This document shows positions 9,557 to 18,103 of a DNA stretch of 64,000 nt, in pieces. The first letter of the stretch is position 1. Every line of letters starts with the position of its first letter. Source of the stretch: Prolixibacteraceae bacterium. Its GTDB lineage: Bacteria; Bacteroidota; Bacteroidia; Bacteroidales; Prolixibacteraceae. A model generated the notes under the pieces. The model ran no database searches. It saw only the letters and a program-made list of their open reading frames with translations, and was not told where the DNA came from. Where the stretch lies: positions 2,976,001 to 3,040,000 of the forward strand of contig CP081303.1 of the NCBI GenBank assembly GCA_019720755.1, given 5' to 3'. A program made the translations under genes and the position numbers.

Positions 9557-10123
9557 TTATCGTTCACTATTCTTTAGTTCTTTTTCAAAAGTTTTTTTGA
9601 ATTTCTCATAATCATAATCTAGACGTAGTTTGTCATCGTTAGACATTTTGTCATAGATAGGATTAAGAAGATCGTCCATACCAATTTCGAAACAAAGATA
9701 CGTTTTATAAGTACCTTTCTTTGTTTTAGTTACTTTCTCACAAATAGTACGATAACCAGAGATCTTTTGATTGATCACTTCGCGAGAAAGGCCTTCATAT
9801 CTACGTTGAACCTCTTCTGCGTTCACTGTCGACTTAGAGCTATAATAGTTATCGACTACAGACTTGAAGCTCACCTCTATTTTAGAAGCTAATTCTTCCA
9901 ATGTATTTGTACGAGCCATTCTTTTAGACATCACTTGATCGGTACTTTCTCCCAAAGAGCTAGCACGTATCAATTTATCGGTTGAACGATACTCGTCACC
10001 AGAACAATAGGTCGTAATAAGAACTTCTTCTTCAGAAGAGGATACTACTTTTTTACTAGAGCTACATGAAGAAACGATCAATGCAGCAAACATTAGGAAA
10101 GAGAAAAAACTTAATTTATTCAT
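9557..10123 (-). CDS. LPP20-like lipoprotein
   Basis: This 188-residue protein has a lipoprotein signal with the lipobox VSSC and modified Cys20, followed by a Ser-rich linker. The body resembles the LPP20 family: a repeated alpha/beta unit with conserved A.....LA..I...V and an Y.....EI segment (KTYLCFEIGMDDLL). It is expected to be anchored in the outer or inner membrane facing the periplasm. The function of the family is unknown. It is the last gene of a three-gene run (344-aa protein, thioredoxin-like protein, LPP20-like protein) with 12-20 base gaps, all with export signals, which suggests a joint envelope role. Confidence 0.6.
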   Translation of the reverse strand: MNKLSFFSFLMFAALIVSSCSSSKKVVSSSEEEVLITTYCSGDEYRSTDKLIRASSLGESTDQVMSKRMARTNTLEELASKIEVSFKSVVDNYYSSKSTVNAEEVQRRYEGLSREVINQKISGYRTICEKVTKTKKGTYKTYLCFEIGMDDLLNPIYDKMSNDDKLRLDYDYEKFKKTFEKELKNSER

Positions 10124-10143
10124 ATTATTATAATTTACAAGAT

Positions 10144-11553
10144 TTATTTTTTGTCTAATTTCTCAGCTAAAATATTCATTAATGTCTCCACTCCAATATC
10201 TTTAGCCACAATCTTCATGTCTTGATCTAATAAGAACAACTTTGGTGTGGTGGTTACATTATAGTAATGATGCATAAAGGAATTTCCATACATATCATAA
10301 ACATTAACCCAATCATTTAAATGTTTTTCAGATAAGAAATTTTTCCATTTAGCGGTATCTTGTTGTGTATTTACAGCGAAGAAATCGACACCGTCAGCAA
10401 AATATTTAGTGAAAGCTTTTTCATAAAGTTCGGGAATTAGTTTTTTACAATGGCTACAATTCGGTTCCCAGAAGACAACAACATGTAACTGACCATGCAT
10501 ATCAAAGAGAGATATATCACTACCATCAGGACGTTGTAGATGTAGGTTGTGTGCATTAGCTCCTATTAAAACAGGAGAAATGGAGGTAACCTTATCTTTG
10601 ATCTTCTTATAATTGACAGAATCTACTAAGGCTTGCCCTGATCTTAACTGGTTTTGAGAAGCAATTTGAACAAATACCTTATCCATTCCCATTATCTTCG
10701 AATTGATCGAACTTGTTAAAAGATAATTGGCAACAAACTTATACACCTCGTCATTTTGCTTACTCTTTTCAATCACATGCAAAAGAGCAGGTCCAATAGA
10801 GTCTGGTGTAGGAACTAAGATATCTTTTAAGTATTTATCCATCGTATTTTGTAAAATAGGAGTACGAACAAAAGCTGCATTGGAAAGATTTATATGATCA
10901 AAATAATGAGCTACCATAAATTGGTATTGTCGTTTCCATAGAACAGTATCCTTCTTCGCATTACCATAAAGAGCCTTTGGTAACTTAACGGGCTGAGTAG
11001 CACGAATAAAGTCAGAGTAAAACACCGTTGATGAACGACTGCTTTCTTTCTGTATAAAAGCTTGAACATCCTTATTCAAAGATAAAATACGATCCTTTAT
11101 TGACTGAACACTATCTTTGTTTGTTTTGTAGACCTTATATTGCATCTGATAACTTTTCATTCTCTCTCTTGCAGCAGAAAGCCAATCTTCGTATAAGAGA
11201 AAATATTCAGACTCTTTGGAGCCATCAATTTTACGAATATTTAATTGGCTTGACAAACTTCCATATACTGTAAAATCGAAGTCATTGGAGATAAGAATTT
11301 CTTTATGATGTTCTTTATCAACATATAGAATATATAGCCCCGCACCTTTGACATTCTTTGTAGGAATTACACCTTTCCCACTATCTAACATCACACTATC
11401 AAGGAGAAAAATCTTAGACCCTTCATAGGTTGCTAAAAATATCTTCTTCTCCTCTTGAACTCCTTTTAAAGTAACATCAATATCAGCTTTGGCAACTTGA
11501 ACCAAAGAAATTGTAAAAAGGAAAAGGAAAGTCACACAAGTTTGAAGTCTCAT
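10144..11553 (-). CDS. Exported TlpA-like thiol-disulfide protein with N-terminal DUF4369-like/DUF5106-like region
   Basis: This is a 469-residue periplasmic protein. An N-terminal signal peptide (residues 1-23, ending VAKA) is followed by a beta-rich domain of the kind seen at the front of Bacteroidota TlpA proteins (about 24-110), a helical DUF5106-like middle (about 120-330) and a C-terminal thioredoxin domain. The redox motif is Cys366-Ser-His-Cys369 in FWEPNCSHCKK, and the cis-Pro loop is TTTPKLFLL. Redox proteins of this build are thought to reduce periplasmic cysteines or cytochrome precursors. It is flanked by two other exported proteins in the same operon. The domain names for the first two regions are from general resemblance and are less certain than the thioredoxin assignment. 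Confidence 0.82.
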   Translation of the reverse strand: MRLQTCVTFLFLFTISLVQVAKADIDVTLKGVQEEKKIFLATYEGSKIFLLDSVMLDSGKGVIPTKNVKGAGLYILYVDKEHHKEILISNDFDFTVYGSLSSQLNIRKIDGSKESEYFLLYEDWLSAARERMKSYQMQYKVYKTNKDSVQSIKDRILSLNKDVQAFIQKESSRSSTVFYSDFIRATQPVKLPKALYGNAKKDTVLWKRQYQFMVAHYFDHINLSNAAFVRTPILQNTMDKYLKDILVPTPDSIGPALLHVIEKSKQNDEVYKFVANYLLTSSINSKIMGMDKVFVQIASQNQLRSGQALVDSVNYKKIKDKVTSISPVLIGANAHNLHLQRPDGSDISLFDMHGQLHVVVFWEPNCSHCKKLIPELYEKAFTKYFADGVDFFAVNTQQDTAKWKNFLSEKHLNDWVNVYDMYGNSFMHHYYNVTTTPKLFLLDQDMKIVAKDIGVETLMNILAEKLDKK

Positions 11554-11565
11554 AAATTCGTTTTT

Positions 11566-12600
11566 TTACTCATTAAATAAAGTTCCACGCTGAAGTTTTA
11601 AATTTAAAAGCACCGGAATTGAGATATAAGTATTCTTCTTATGATATATCGTAGAACCATCCTGAGTACTCTTTTCGTAATCATTTAGATCAAGATTATC
11701 ATCTATCATTGCATTCATTAAATCTAATTGAATCTCAGAAAAACTATCAAGAATATGTTTCATATGTAGATCCCCATCCACAATATCCAAGTTGAGTTTA
11801 CATCCACCTTCTACAATATCACCCAAAGAAATTGTTGAGAGATCTGAATATAAAGAAAGACTTGACGTAATCGTATGAAGTGAAATAAACGATTGATTTG
11901 CATTTATCCTCACATTATCTATAGAATCTACCGTCACAACACATTCTTTACTTTTAATCTTAGATCCTTTAAAATATCCTAGAGAAACTTTAGCTTGTTT
12001 TGCATCTATAGTCGCCTCTTTTATATATTTAACATTAAAGATTCCGCCTTTTTGAACCACATCTGCCTGATAAATGGTATCAGAATTGATATCACAATAG
12101 TCAAACTTCATCTTTACTTTTGAATAAGCTTCAGTTCCAACCTGATTAAGTAAATTGATTTGACAATAAGTTGCATCAATATTTAAAGAAGATGGCCATG
12201 AATCCATATTGAGTTTTGAGAAAATCATCTTAATAGATAAAGGACAATAAGTAGGCACTCCGATACGATAATTAAAACGATACTTTCGAACCGTGTTTGT
12301 TACTTGTCCACGAGTCTGACTTATTGAAAGTAATCCATCATTAATATGATGCAATACATCATAATCTTCAAGCTCTTTGTTTGCCTTATTCTCCGCAATA
12401 TTGTCCATCGTAATTCGAACATCTACAAGCAATGAATCGTTGGTCGTTTCGTAAAAGACTACATTCCCATACTCTAAATTTAGAGCAATAGAATCAAAGG
12501 CATTTTTATTAACTCTAAAATGAATCTCCTTGTCAGTTGAAGCATTTGTATTGGAAATAATAAGAAGCCCAAATACGAATAATAATATATACTTACACAT
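11566..12600 (-). CDS. Exported beta-rich protein of unknown function (DUF4097-like)
   Basis: This 344-residue protein begins with a clear signal peptide (residues 1-20, hydrophobic core YILLFVFGLLII). The rest is made of short alternating beta strands spaced by I/V-S/D-x-I/V patterns, as in DUF4097/GIN-type putative adhesin domains that form beta-helices. No catalytic motif is seen. It is the first gene of the operon with the TlpA-like and LPP20-like proteins. Upstream bases 12601-12885 lie between two divergent genes and should hold both promoters. The family assignment is tentative. Confidence 0.5.
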   Translation of the reverse strand: MCKYILLFVFGLLIISNTNASTDKEIHFRVNKNAFDSIALNLEYGNVVFYETTNDSLLVDVRITMDNIAENKANKELEDYDVLHHINDGLLSISQTRGQVTNTVRKYRFNYRIGVPTYCPLSIKMIFSKLNMDSWPSSLNIDATYCQINLLNQVGTEAYSKVKMKFDYCDINSDTIYQADVVQKGGIFNVKYIKEATIDAKQAKVSLGYFKGSKIKSKECVVTVDSIDNVRINANQSFISLHTITSSLSLYSDLSTISLGDIVEGGCKLNLDIVDGDLHMKHILDSFSEIQLDLMNAMIDDNLDLNDYEKSTQDGSTIYHKKNTYISIPVLLNLKLQRGTLFNE

Positions 12601-12760
12601 TATAAAAATGATTGGTTAAAATAGTGACCCAATGTCACCTCAATGAACAATACAATTGATCAATAGTTTAGGGTAACATCTATTACAAAAATAATTAACA
12701 AAAATGGAACCAAACCACGTTTACAAAGAGAATATCGTAATTTATATAAAGAAATAAGAT

Positions 12761-12768
12761 ATTTTTGC
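12761..12768 (+). promoter_or_regulatory. Possible Bacteroidetes -7 element
   Basis: TATTTTTG matches the TAnnTTTG consensus of the Bacteroidetes housekeeping sigma factor, about 118 bases before the outer-membrane protein gene at 12886. A convincing -33 TTG partner is not obvious, so this is only a candidate. Confidence 0.3.
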
Positions 12769-12885
12769 ATCTTTACATCATTGTAAAATAATAATATTAT
12801 ATTTATATAATAAGTTCAAACTTTCAGATACTTAGTTAATTAGTACAATAGAATCATTTGAATACATAGAATATCAATCATCTAT

Positions 12886-14250
12886 ATGATTATGAAAAGA
12901 CAAATACTACTTTTTTTTCTGATTACGACGGTTATTGCATCCAATATGAGTAAAACTTTTGCTCAAGAGACAAAAAAAGAGGAGAAGCCACAGAAGAAAG
13001 AGGCCAAACTCACCAAACATCGCATTGAAAAAGCATGGACTATTGAAGCCGGAGGCGGTGTATCGACATTTTTTAAAGAGAATATGGGATCAAATATAGA
13101 CTATAAGAGCATCGCACCGATAGGTCATTTTGCGGTGAATAGAGCTATTAACGACATCTTCATTCTAGGATTAGAAGGAAACTATGGCATGATTTTAGGG
13201 CAAGAAGTACAACCAACAGTTATCGATGGTCGATTTAATATGCTGATAAATTTCTCAAACTGGGCCAACAAAGATGTTGTGGACTCTCGCTTTACATTCT
13301 ATGGTAAAATCGGAGGTGGTATCAATTACTTACAAAATCAAACATTACCAGCACTAGAAAAAAACTGGGCTATTGCTGGAGGAGCAGGTATAATTGTGGA
13401 TTACAATATGTCTAAACATTTCGCCCTTAGACTCCATGCCGATGGAAACATTATGAAGCGTCAATATTACACAGGAGGAAGCGACAAAGATTACAATTTT
13501 AATCGTATGCCAATATACCTAAATGCAGGTCTAAGCCTTGCTTATAAATTTAATTTTGCCAAGGATAAAGAGCAGAAGATGAAGAAGCTTATTCGAAGTC
13601 AGAATAAAGAGTTCTTCCGAAAAGATGTTCATGAGTTTGATATCAAAACCAAAGAGAGTATTGGGCAAGGAGAAGAGTGTTTGGTAGAGGTTAACGTAAT
13701 CAAAGGAGACTTCAAAGCAGATGCGAAACTTGAAATTGAACTACTTCCTGGTATCATGGGCTATAATGAAAAAACTGGCAAATACGATCTAGAGACAATA
13801 AAGATTGTGGATGATAACATGACAGCCAAAGATACGATACATTATCTATTCAAGTTAAAAGCCACACAAAAGTTTGATCGTGGTCTATATGTGATGGGTA
13901 CCTATTCATATATAAACAAGCATAAGAAAAGACAAAAGGTCAAAATAGAGTCGGCGGTTTATAAATCTAGTAAATGGGAATTTAGAGTACAGCTAGCTGC
14001 TTTCAGTCAAATACCATTTACAAATGAAACTGCTCATAAATATTTCCGTATTGATGCAGAAATTATTGACGAAGACACTAATGGAGTCACAAAATTCCTG
14101 ATAGGAAGATTTAAGTCATACGCAAAAGCGAAGTCATATTGCAAAAAAATACAAGAAGACACCACTATTCAAGATGCATTCGTTGTTGGCTACAAAGATG
14201 GGATAAGAATAAAATCCCTCAAAGGACACCATTTCGGAAGTTATAAATAG
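12886..14250 (+). CDS. Outer-membrane beta-barrel protein with SPOR-like C-terminal domain
   Basis: A 454-residue exported protein. The signal peptide spans about residues 1-26 (ending TFAQE) and is followed by a Lys/Glu-rich linker. Residues 50-230 alternate hydrophobic and polar residues with Gly turns, as in eight-stranded outer-membrane barrels (AWTIEAGGGVSTFF, INYLQ, LNAGLSLAYKF). A middle domain with beta strands (240-360) follows. The last 90 residues look like a SPOR fold: VQLAAFSQ, a K-F-L-I-G-R-F strand, the helix YAKAKSYCKKIQE and FVVGYKDG. SPOR domains bind denuded glycan strands, so the protein may tie the outer membrane to peptidoglycan. That combination is inferred from the sequence pattern. 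It is monocistronic. Confidence 0.6.
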   Translation: MIMKRQILLFFLITTVIASNMSKTFAQETKKEEKPQKKEAKLTKHRIEKAWTIEAGGGVSTFFKENMGSNIDYKSIAPIGHFAVNRAINDIFILGLEGNYGMILGQEVQPTVIDGRFNMLINFSNWANKDVVDSRFTFYGKIGGGINYLQNQTLPALEKNWAIAGGAGIIVDYNMSKHFALRLHADGNIMKRQYYTGGSDKDYNFNRMPIYLNAGLSLAYKFNFAKDKEQKMKKLIRSQNKEFFRKDVHEFDIKTKESIGQGEECLVEVNVIKGDFKADAKLEIELLPGIMGYNEKTGKYDLETIKIVDDNMTAKDTIHYLFKLKATQKFDRGLYVMGTYSYINKHKKRQKVKIESAVYKSSKWEFRVQLAAFSQIPFTNETAHKYFRIDAEIIDEDTNGVTKFLIGRFKSYAKAKSYCKKIQEDTTIQDAFVVGYKDGIRIKSLKGHHFGSYK

Positions 14251-14522
14251 CAACTATTTAGACAGCTACAATGAGTACAACTTATTGTAGCTGTAATCGA
14301 TACCTTATATAAGTGATAGAAAATGGCAATCCGAGTTCGTTATAGAGTATACAAGTCCAAATATGAGGTTATATAATCTACGATGGATGTTATCAGTGAT
14401 TTCTCATACGACTCTACGAATAGTAATCGAATATTAAAGATAAGTTCTAAACAAATATTACTATAATATTTTGAATGGCGATCATTAATGCTCTGACACA
14501 TCACTATATATACAAATTAAAA
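14251..14522. other. Intergenic region between convergent genes
   Basis: Apart from a short hairpin-like repeat right after the 14250 stop (TAGCAACT...AGTTGTA type, weak) nothing coding or RNA-like was seen. It ends in the terminator at 14523-14555. Confidence 0.4.
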
Positions 14523-14555
14523 AAAAAGGCTAACCCATTGAGGATTAGCCTTTTT
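14523..14555 (-). terminator. Bidirectional terminator
   Basis: An 11-bp perfect stem with A and T tracts (arms 14523-14533 and 14545-14555) lies after the RNA methyltransferase gene and can also stop transcription from the + strand. Confidence 0.8.
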
Positions 14556-14581
14556 AATATATCTCAGATAATCAATCTCCA

Positions 14582-15766
14582 TTAATTATCTTCTTCCTCT
14601 AGATACTCTGAAGGACGTTTCTTCGATCCTTCATAAAGCTCATAGTGATTGAAACTACACTCTAAAGAACCATTAAAAAGTTTGATCTTTTGGCTAGTTC
14701 TTAAACCAACACTCTTAAATCCTTCTTTAGAAGAAGATAGAATCCAAGCATCATAACCAGTAAACTCTTTCTTAAGAGTATCTCCAATAGAACGATAAAG
14801 ATTCTCAATATTTTGAGGTTTCATACGCTCTCCATAAGGAGGATTTGTAATGATTGTACCGCCATCAACCAGACACTTCAATTCACGAATATCCTTATGT
14901 TTTAGGTGAATACACTTAAATAAGTTTGCATTTCTAATATTCTTCTCTGCAATTTTAAGTGTACCAGGATGAACATCAGAACCAAGAATAGGATAATCGA
15001 ACTCCTTTTCATAGTCCGCATCGTATACATTCTCAAATGCATCGGCATCAAAATCAGGCCAGTTTTCAAAACCAAAGCTTGATCTATAAACCCCAGGAGG
15101 AATACCATAAGCAATCATCGCAGCCTCAATAAGAAGCGTACCAGAACCACACATAGGGTCTACAAAAGCACTATTTTGATCCCAATCACTAAGTAGAATC
15201 ATACCAGCAGCTAATACTTCACTTAGAGGAGCATCATTCTGTCCGATTCTATATCCACGACGATAAAGAGCCTCTCCTGAACTATCTAAAGAAAGAGAAC
15301 ACTTATTACCCATCAAGTGCACATGAACTTTAATATCAGGATTTTCTGGATCAACAGAAGGTCTTTTCTTGTACTTCTTTCTAAACTGATCCACAATAGC
15401 ATCTTTAACACGTAAAGAAACAAACATGGAATTAGCAAATAAATCAGAGGTAACAACTGAATCTAAAGCAAATGTCTTACCTAAAGTTAGATATTGCGTC
15501 CAATCTACTTTTGATGCTTCTTCATATAAAGAGTCTCTGCTCTGCACATCAAACTCATAAATTGGTCTCAGGATTCTTAAAGCTGTTCTACAACAATAGT
15601 TTGCACGATACAACATCTCTTTATCCCCCTCGAAACTAACTGCTCTTCTTTGTTCTTCAACATTAGAAGCTCCTAGATCGATTAACTCTTTTGCCAACAC
15701 TCCTTCTAAACCAGCGAATGTTTTGGCTACGTATTTGTAGTTTTCCACAATAGAACTTTTACCCAT
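14582..15766 (-). CDS. THUMP-domain class I SAM-dependent RNA methyltransferase (RlmL/YpsC type)
   Basis: This 394-residue cytoplasmic enzyme has an N-terminal ferredoxin-like/THUMP region (residues 10-160) that binds RNA, and a Rossmann methyltransferase domain. The SAM motif reads DPMCGSGTLLIEAA and the catalytic N6-adenine or N2-guanine type motif is NPPYGERM. The build equals the N-terminal half of E. coli RlmL, which makes m2G2445 in 23S rRNA, and Bacillus YpsC. The exact target base cannot be told from sequence. It ends with an acidic tail (EYLEEEDN). The next gene upstream, cysE, is 53 bases away on the same strand. Confidence 0.88.
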   Translation of the reverse strand: MGKSSIVENYKYVAKTFAGLEGVLAKELIDLGASNVEEQRRAVSFEGDKEMLYRANYCCRTALRILRPIYEFDVQSRDSLYEEASKVDWTQYLTLGKTFALDSVVTSDLFANSMFVSLRVKDAIVDQFRKKYKKRPSVDPENPDIKVHVHLMGNKCSLSLDSSGEALYRRGYRIGQNDAPLSEVLAAGMILLSDWDQNSAFVDPMCGSGTLLIEAAMIAYGIPPGVYRSSFGFENWPDFDADAFENVYDADYEKEFDYPILGSDVHPGTLKIAEKNIRNANLFKCIHLKHKDIRELKCLVDGGTIITNPPYGERMKPQNIENLYRSIGDTLKKEFTGYDAWILSSSKEGFKSVGLRTSQKIKLFNGSLECSFNHYELYEGSKKRPSEYLEEEDN

Positions 15767-15819
15767 TATAATTCACACAAAAATAGACGAATTCCATGAA
15801 AATCAAACATAGAACGAAT

Positions 15820-16749
15820 TCAAATTCCTCCTCCATCATTAAATTTTTCAATTCTTGATCTTCCTTGTATTACTCGACCATAAGGCATTACATCTTCCGT
15901 GACCCAAACATTCCCCCCAATAGTAGCGTGATGTCCGACTGTAATACGCCCCAAAATCGTTGCATTTGAATATATTACCACATCATCTTCAACTATTGGA
16001 TGACGAGGCACACCTTTTATCGGATTGCCATTCTCATCCAATGGGAAACTCTTAGCACCTAGAGTAACCCCTTGAAACAATTGAACTCTATCACCAATAA
16101 TACATGTCGAACCCACTACTACCCCTGTTCCATGATCAATAGAGAATGACTCTCCAATATTGGCAAGTGGATGTATATCTATTCCAGTCTCAGAGTGAGC
16201 AAGTTCAGATATAATTCGAGGAATCATTGGCACTCCTAATTGATACAGTTTATTGGCGATTCTATAGTTACAGATAGCCTTTATAGAAGGATAACTAAAC
16301 ACCACCTCACCTCGATGTGATGCTGCGGGGTCGTTTAGGAATGCAGCCTCCACATCTTTTGACAACATTTCTCGTAGATAAGGAATGGACTCAATAAATC
16401 GAATCGTAATATCTTTACTTTTTTTTTGACGTTCGCTTAAAAGGGACATAGACCTTTTTTGATTGCAAGAAAAACACAATCCTGCCAGAACTTGATCTAC
16501 TAAGGATTCATAAACCTGATCAACAAGTAGTCCTGTGTAATATTTTAGAGTATTAGTATTTAAAGGTATAAAACCATAAAAACCTGGAAAAATTAACTGC
16601 CTTACTTTCTCAACTATCTCCTTTAAAACATCTATACTTGGCAGAGGTTCATTGTCATAATGTTCGTGACAAACTTGTCCATAAGATGTTGGAGATGAAA
16701 GAGAATTAACGACGTAATCAAACCTCTTCTTTACATCATTCGTATCCAT
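15820..16749 (-). CDS. cysE: Serine O-acetyltransferase (EpsC/CysE type)
   Basis: Serine acetyltransferase makes O-acetylserine from serine and acetyl-CoA, the first step of cysteine synthesis. The 309-residue protein has an N-terminal helical domain (1-165) and a left-handed beta-helix of hexapeptide repeats. Signature segments are SETGIDIHPLANIGESF, IDHGTGVVVGST, and the VPRHPIVEDDVVIYSNATIL stretch; the catalytic His and Asp lie in DHGTG. The C-terminal tail is GGGI rather than a plain Ile end, which still fits the peptide that docks into the cysteine synthase active site. It is immediately downstream of the NR kinase gene with a one-base gap. Confidence 0.92.
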   Translation of the reverse strand: MDTNDVKKRFDYVVNSLSSPTSYGQVCHEHYDNEPLPSIDVLKEIVEKVRQLIFPGFYGFIPLNTNTLKYYTGLLVDQVYESLVDQVLAGLCFSCNQKRSMSLLSERQKKSKDITIRFIESIPYLREMLSKDVEAAFLNDPAASHRGEVVFSYPSIKAICNYRIANKLYQLGVPMIPRIISELAHSETGIDIHPLANIGESFSIDHGTGVVVGSTCIIGDRVQLFQGVTLGAKSFPLDENGNPIKGVPRHPIVEDDVVIYSNATILGRITVGHHATIGGNVWVTEDVMPYGRVIQGRSRIEKFNDGGGI

Positions 16750-16750
16750 T

Positions 16751-17278
16751 CTAGTCCGTATTAATCCGTAATAATTTTTCTACTTCACTTTTAGCACGAA
16801 GAAATCGATCTTCACCCACTTCAGAGACCTCCACGTAATTACATTGGTAATGCTCTAGCTCCTCTTTATATTTTTGATGTAGTTTCCATCTCATCTCCCC
16901 TCCATTCTCTCTAACAGGATCCTCTACCCAAGGAAGATCAGGAGTCAAAAGAAGATACAGATCAGCCTTATGGTCAGCAATATGAGCATCTACAAAATCA
17001 GGCATTTGTTTATACATCTCAAAAAGCCATACCTTCGTTATTATCAACCAACTATCATAGAATACAATAGAATCCGAAAGTTGTTCGATCTCTAGGTCCT
17101 CTTCTACTTGATATTTTGCAATGGCCACTACATCATCATACTGGTAAGTATAGCCATGTTCCTCAACATAAGTTCGAGCATACTCTGGAATATTAGTCCC
17201 TTGAAAGTATTTAGCTAGCATTTCTGATATCGTCGATTTGCCAACAGATTCTGCACCAGTTACGACCACTCTAAGCAT
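16751..17278 (-). CDS. NadR-like nicotinamide riboside kinase
   Basis: This 175-residue P-loop kinase resembles the C-terminal kinase domain of NadR. The Walker A motif GAESVGKST is at residues 8-16, IPEYARTYVE follows, and FYDSWLIITKVW and the LLLTPDLPWVEDPVREN segment are typical of the family. It would phosphorylate imported nicotinamide riboside to NMN. The start overlaps the pnuC stop by eight bases, so the importer and the kinase are made together. The adenylyltransferase domain found in enterobacterial NadR is absent, so NMN must be adenylylated elsewhere. Confidence 0.9.
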   Translation of the reverse strand: MLRVVVTGAESVGKSTISEMLAKYFQGTNIPEYARTYVEEHGYTYQYDDVVAIAKYQVEEDLEIEQLSDSIVFYDSWLIITKVWLFEMYKQMPDFVDAHIADHKADLYLLLTPDLPWVEDPVRENGGEMRWKLHQKYKEELEHYQCNYVEVSEVGEDRFLRAKSEVEKLLRINTD

Positions 17279-17885
17279 TCGAAGCTATTTTTGTCGGTTT
17301 CATTTGTTTTTTCCAAGTAACAAATCCAACCACGGCCAACACAGTATATGTTCCCATCAAAAGAGAAGTAGGGACCATACCTTTATAAAGATAGATTACC
17401 ATTGACACGAAATCAATCACAACCCAAAAGATCCACTGCTCTAATATCTTTCGAGTCATCATCCATGTGGCAACAATGCTACATGCTGTAGTAAAAGCAT
17501 CCACAACAGGAACAGGAGAATCTGTATGATATTTTAAAACATACCATATAACGAAATATAGGATCAAAGAGGAGATAGAGATACCAACCCACTCCTTTTT
17601 ATTCGCTAATCTTACTTGAACAGCAGGATTCTTATCATCGACCTTTCTCATCCACATATACCAACCATAGAAGCTAATTACGACATAATAAACTTGTAAC
17701 GACATATCCGCATAAAACTTATTCACAAAGAATACATATACGTAAAGAGCCGAAGTTAATATACCAAAGAACCAAGTCAATAGATGTTCTTTTATAGAAC
17801 AGAAGATATATAAAAAACCAAGAATTGCACTTATCCATTCAAGGTGTCGATCTGTAGTTAACCAACCTAATATTGAATCAATCAT
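17271..17885 (-). CDS. pnuC: PnuC nicotinamide riboside transporter
   Basis: PnuC is an inner-membrane facilitator for nicotinamide riboside. The 204 residues form about seven hydrophobic helices. The conserved substrate region FYGWYMWMRK is visible, as is the later WIFWVVIDFVSMVIYLYKG helix. Uptake is driven by phosphorylation in the cytoplasm, which here is supplied by the overlapping kinase gene. The upstream region (17886-18035) is AT-rich. No NiaR- or NrtR-type operator could be recognised by eye. Confidence 0.93.
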   Translation of the reverse strand: MIDSILGWLTTDRHLEWISAILGFLYIFCSIKEHLLTWFFGILTSALYVYVFFVNKFYADMSLQVYYVVISFYGWYMWMRKVDDKNPAVQVRLANKKEWVGISISSLILYFVIWYVLKYHTDSPVPVVDAFTTACSIVATWMMTRKILEQWIFWVVIDFVSMVIYLYKGMVPTSLLMGTYTVLAVVGFVTWKKQMKPTKIASNA

Positions 17886-18035
17886 ACTATTATTTTAAAC
17901 AAAGTGTAAAGATGCAAATAATTTAGCGATTCCCTAAAAAGAGATAAACCTTGCATCTTTTTATTTAAAAATTACAATTTAATAATACAACCAAAAAGCA
18001 CGAATTAAACAATAACCAATTGTCAAACACAATAA

Positions 18036-18074
18036 AACCTTTTAAGATTAGAAGAATCCTAATCTTAAAAGGTT
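18036..18074 (-). terminator. Terminator after the S41 protease gene
   Basis: A perfect 16-bp stem (arms 18036-18051 and 18059-18074) with a seven-base loop is followed by a short T-rich stretch on the minus strand. Confidence 0.75.
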
Positions 18075-18103
18075 CAATGAAATAATGACCTATAGTCATT
18101 GAT

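Noticed and set aside
16751-17278. Full NadR with adenylyltransferase domain
   Set aside because: Only the 175-residue kinase domain is present; there is no N-terminal nucleotidyltransferase or HTH.
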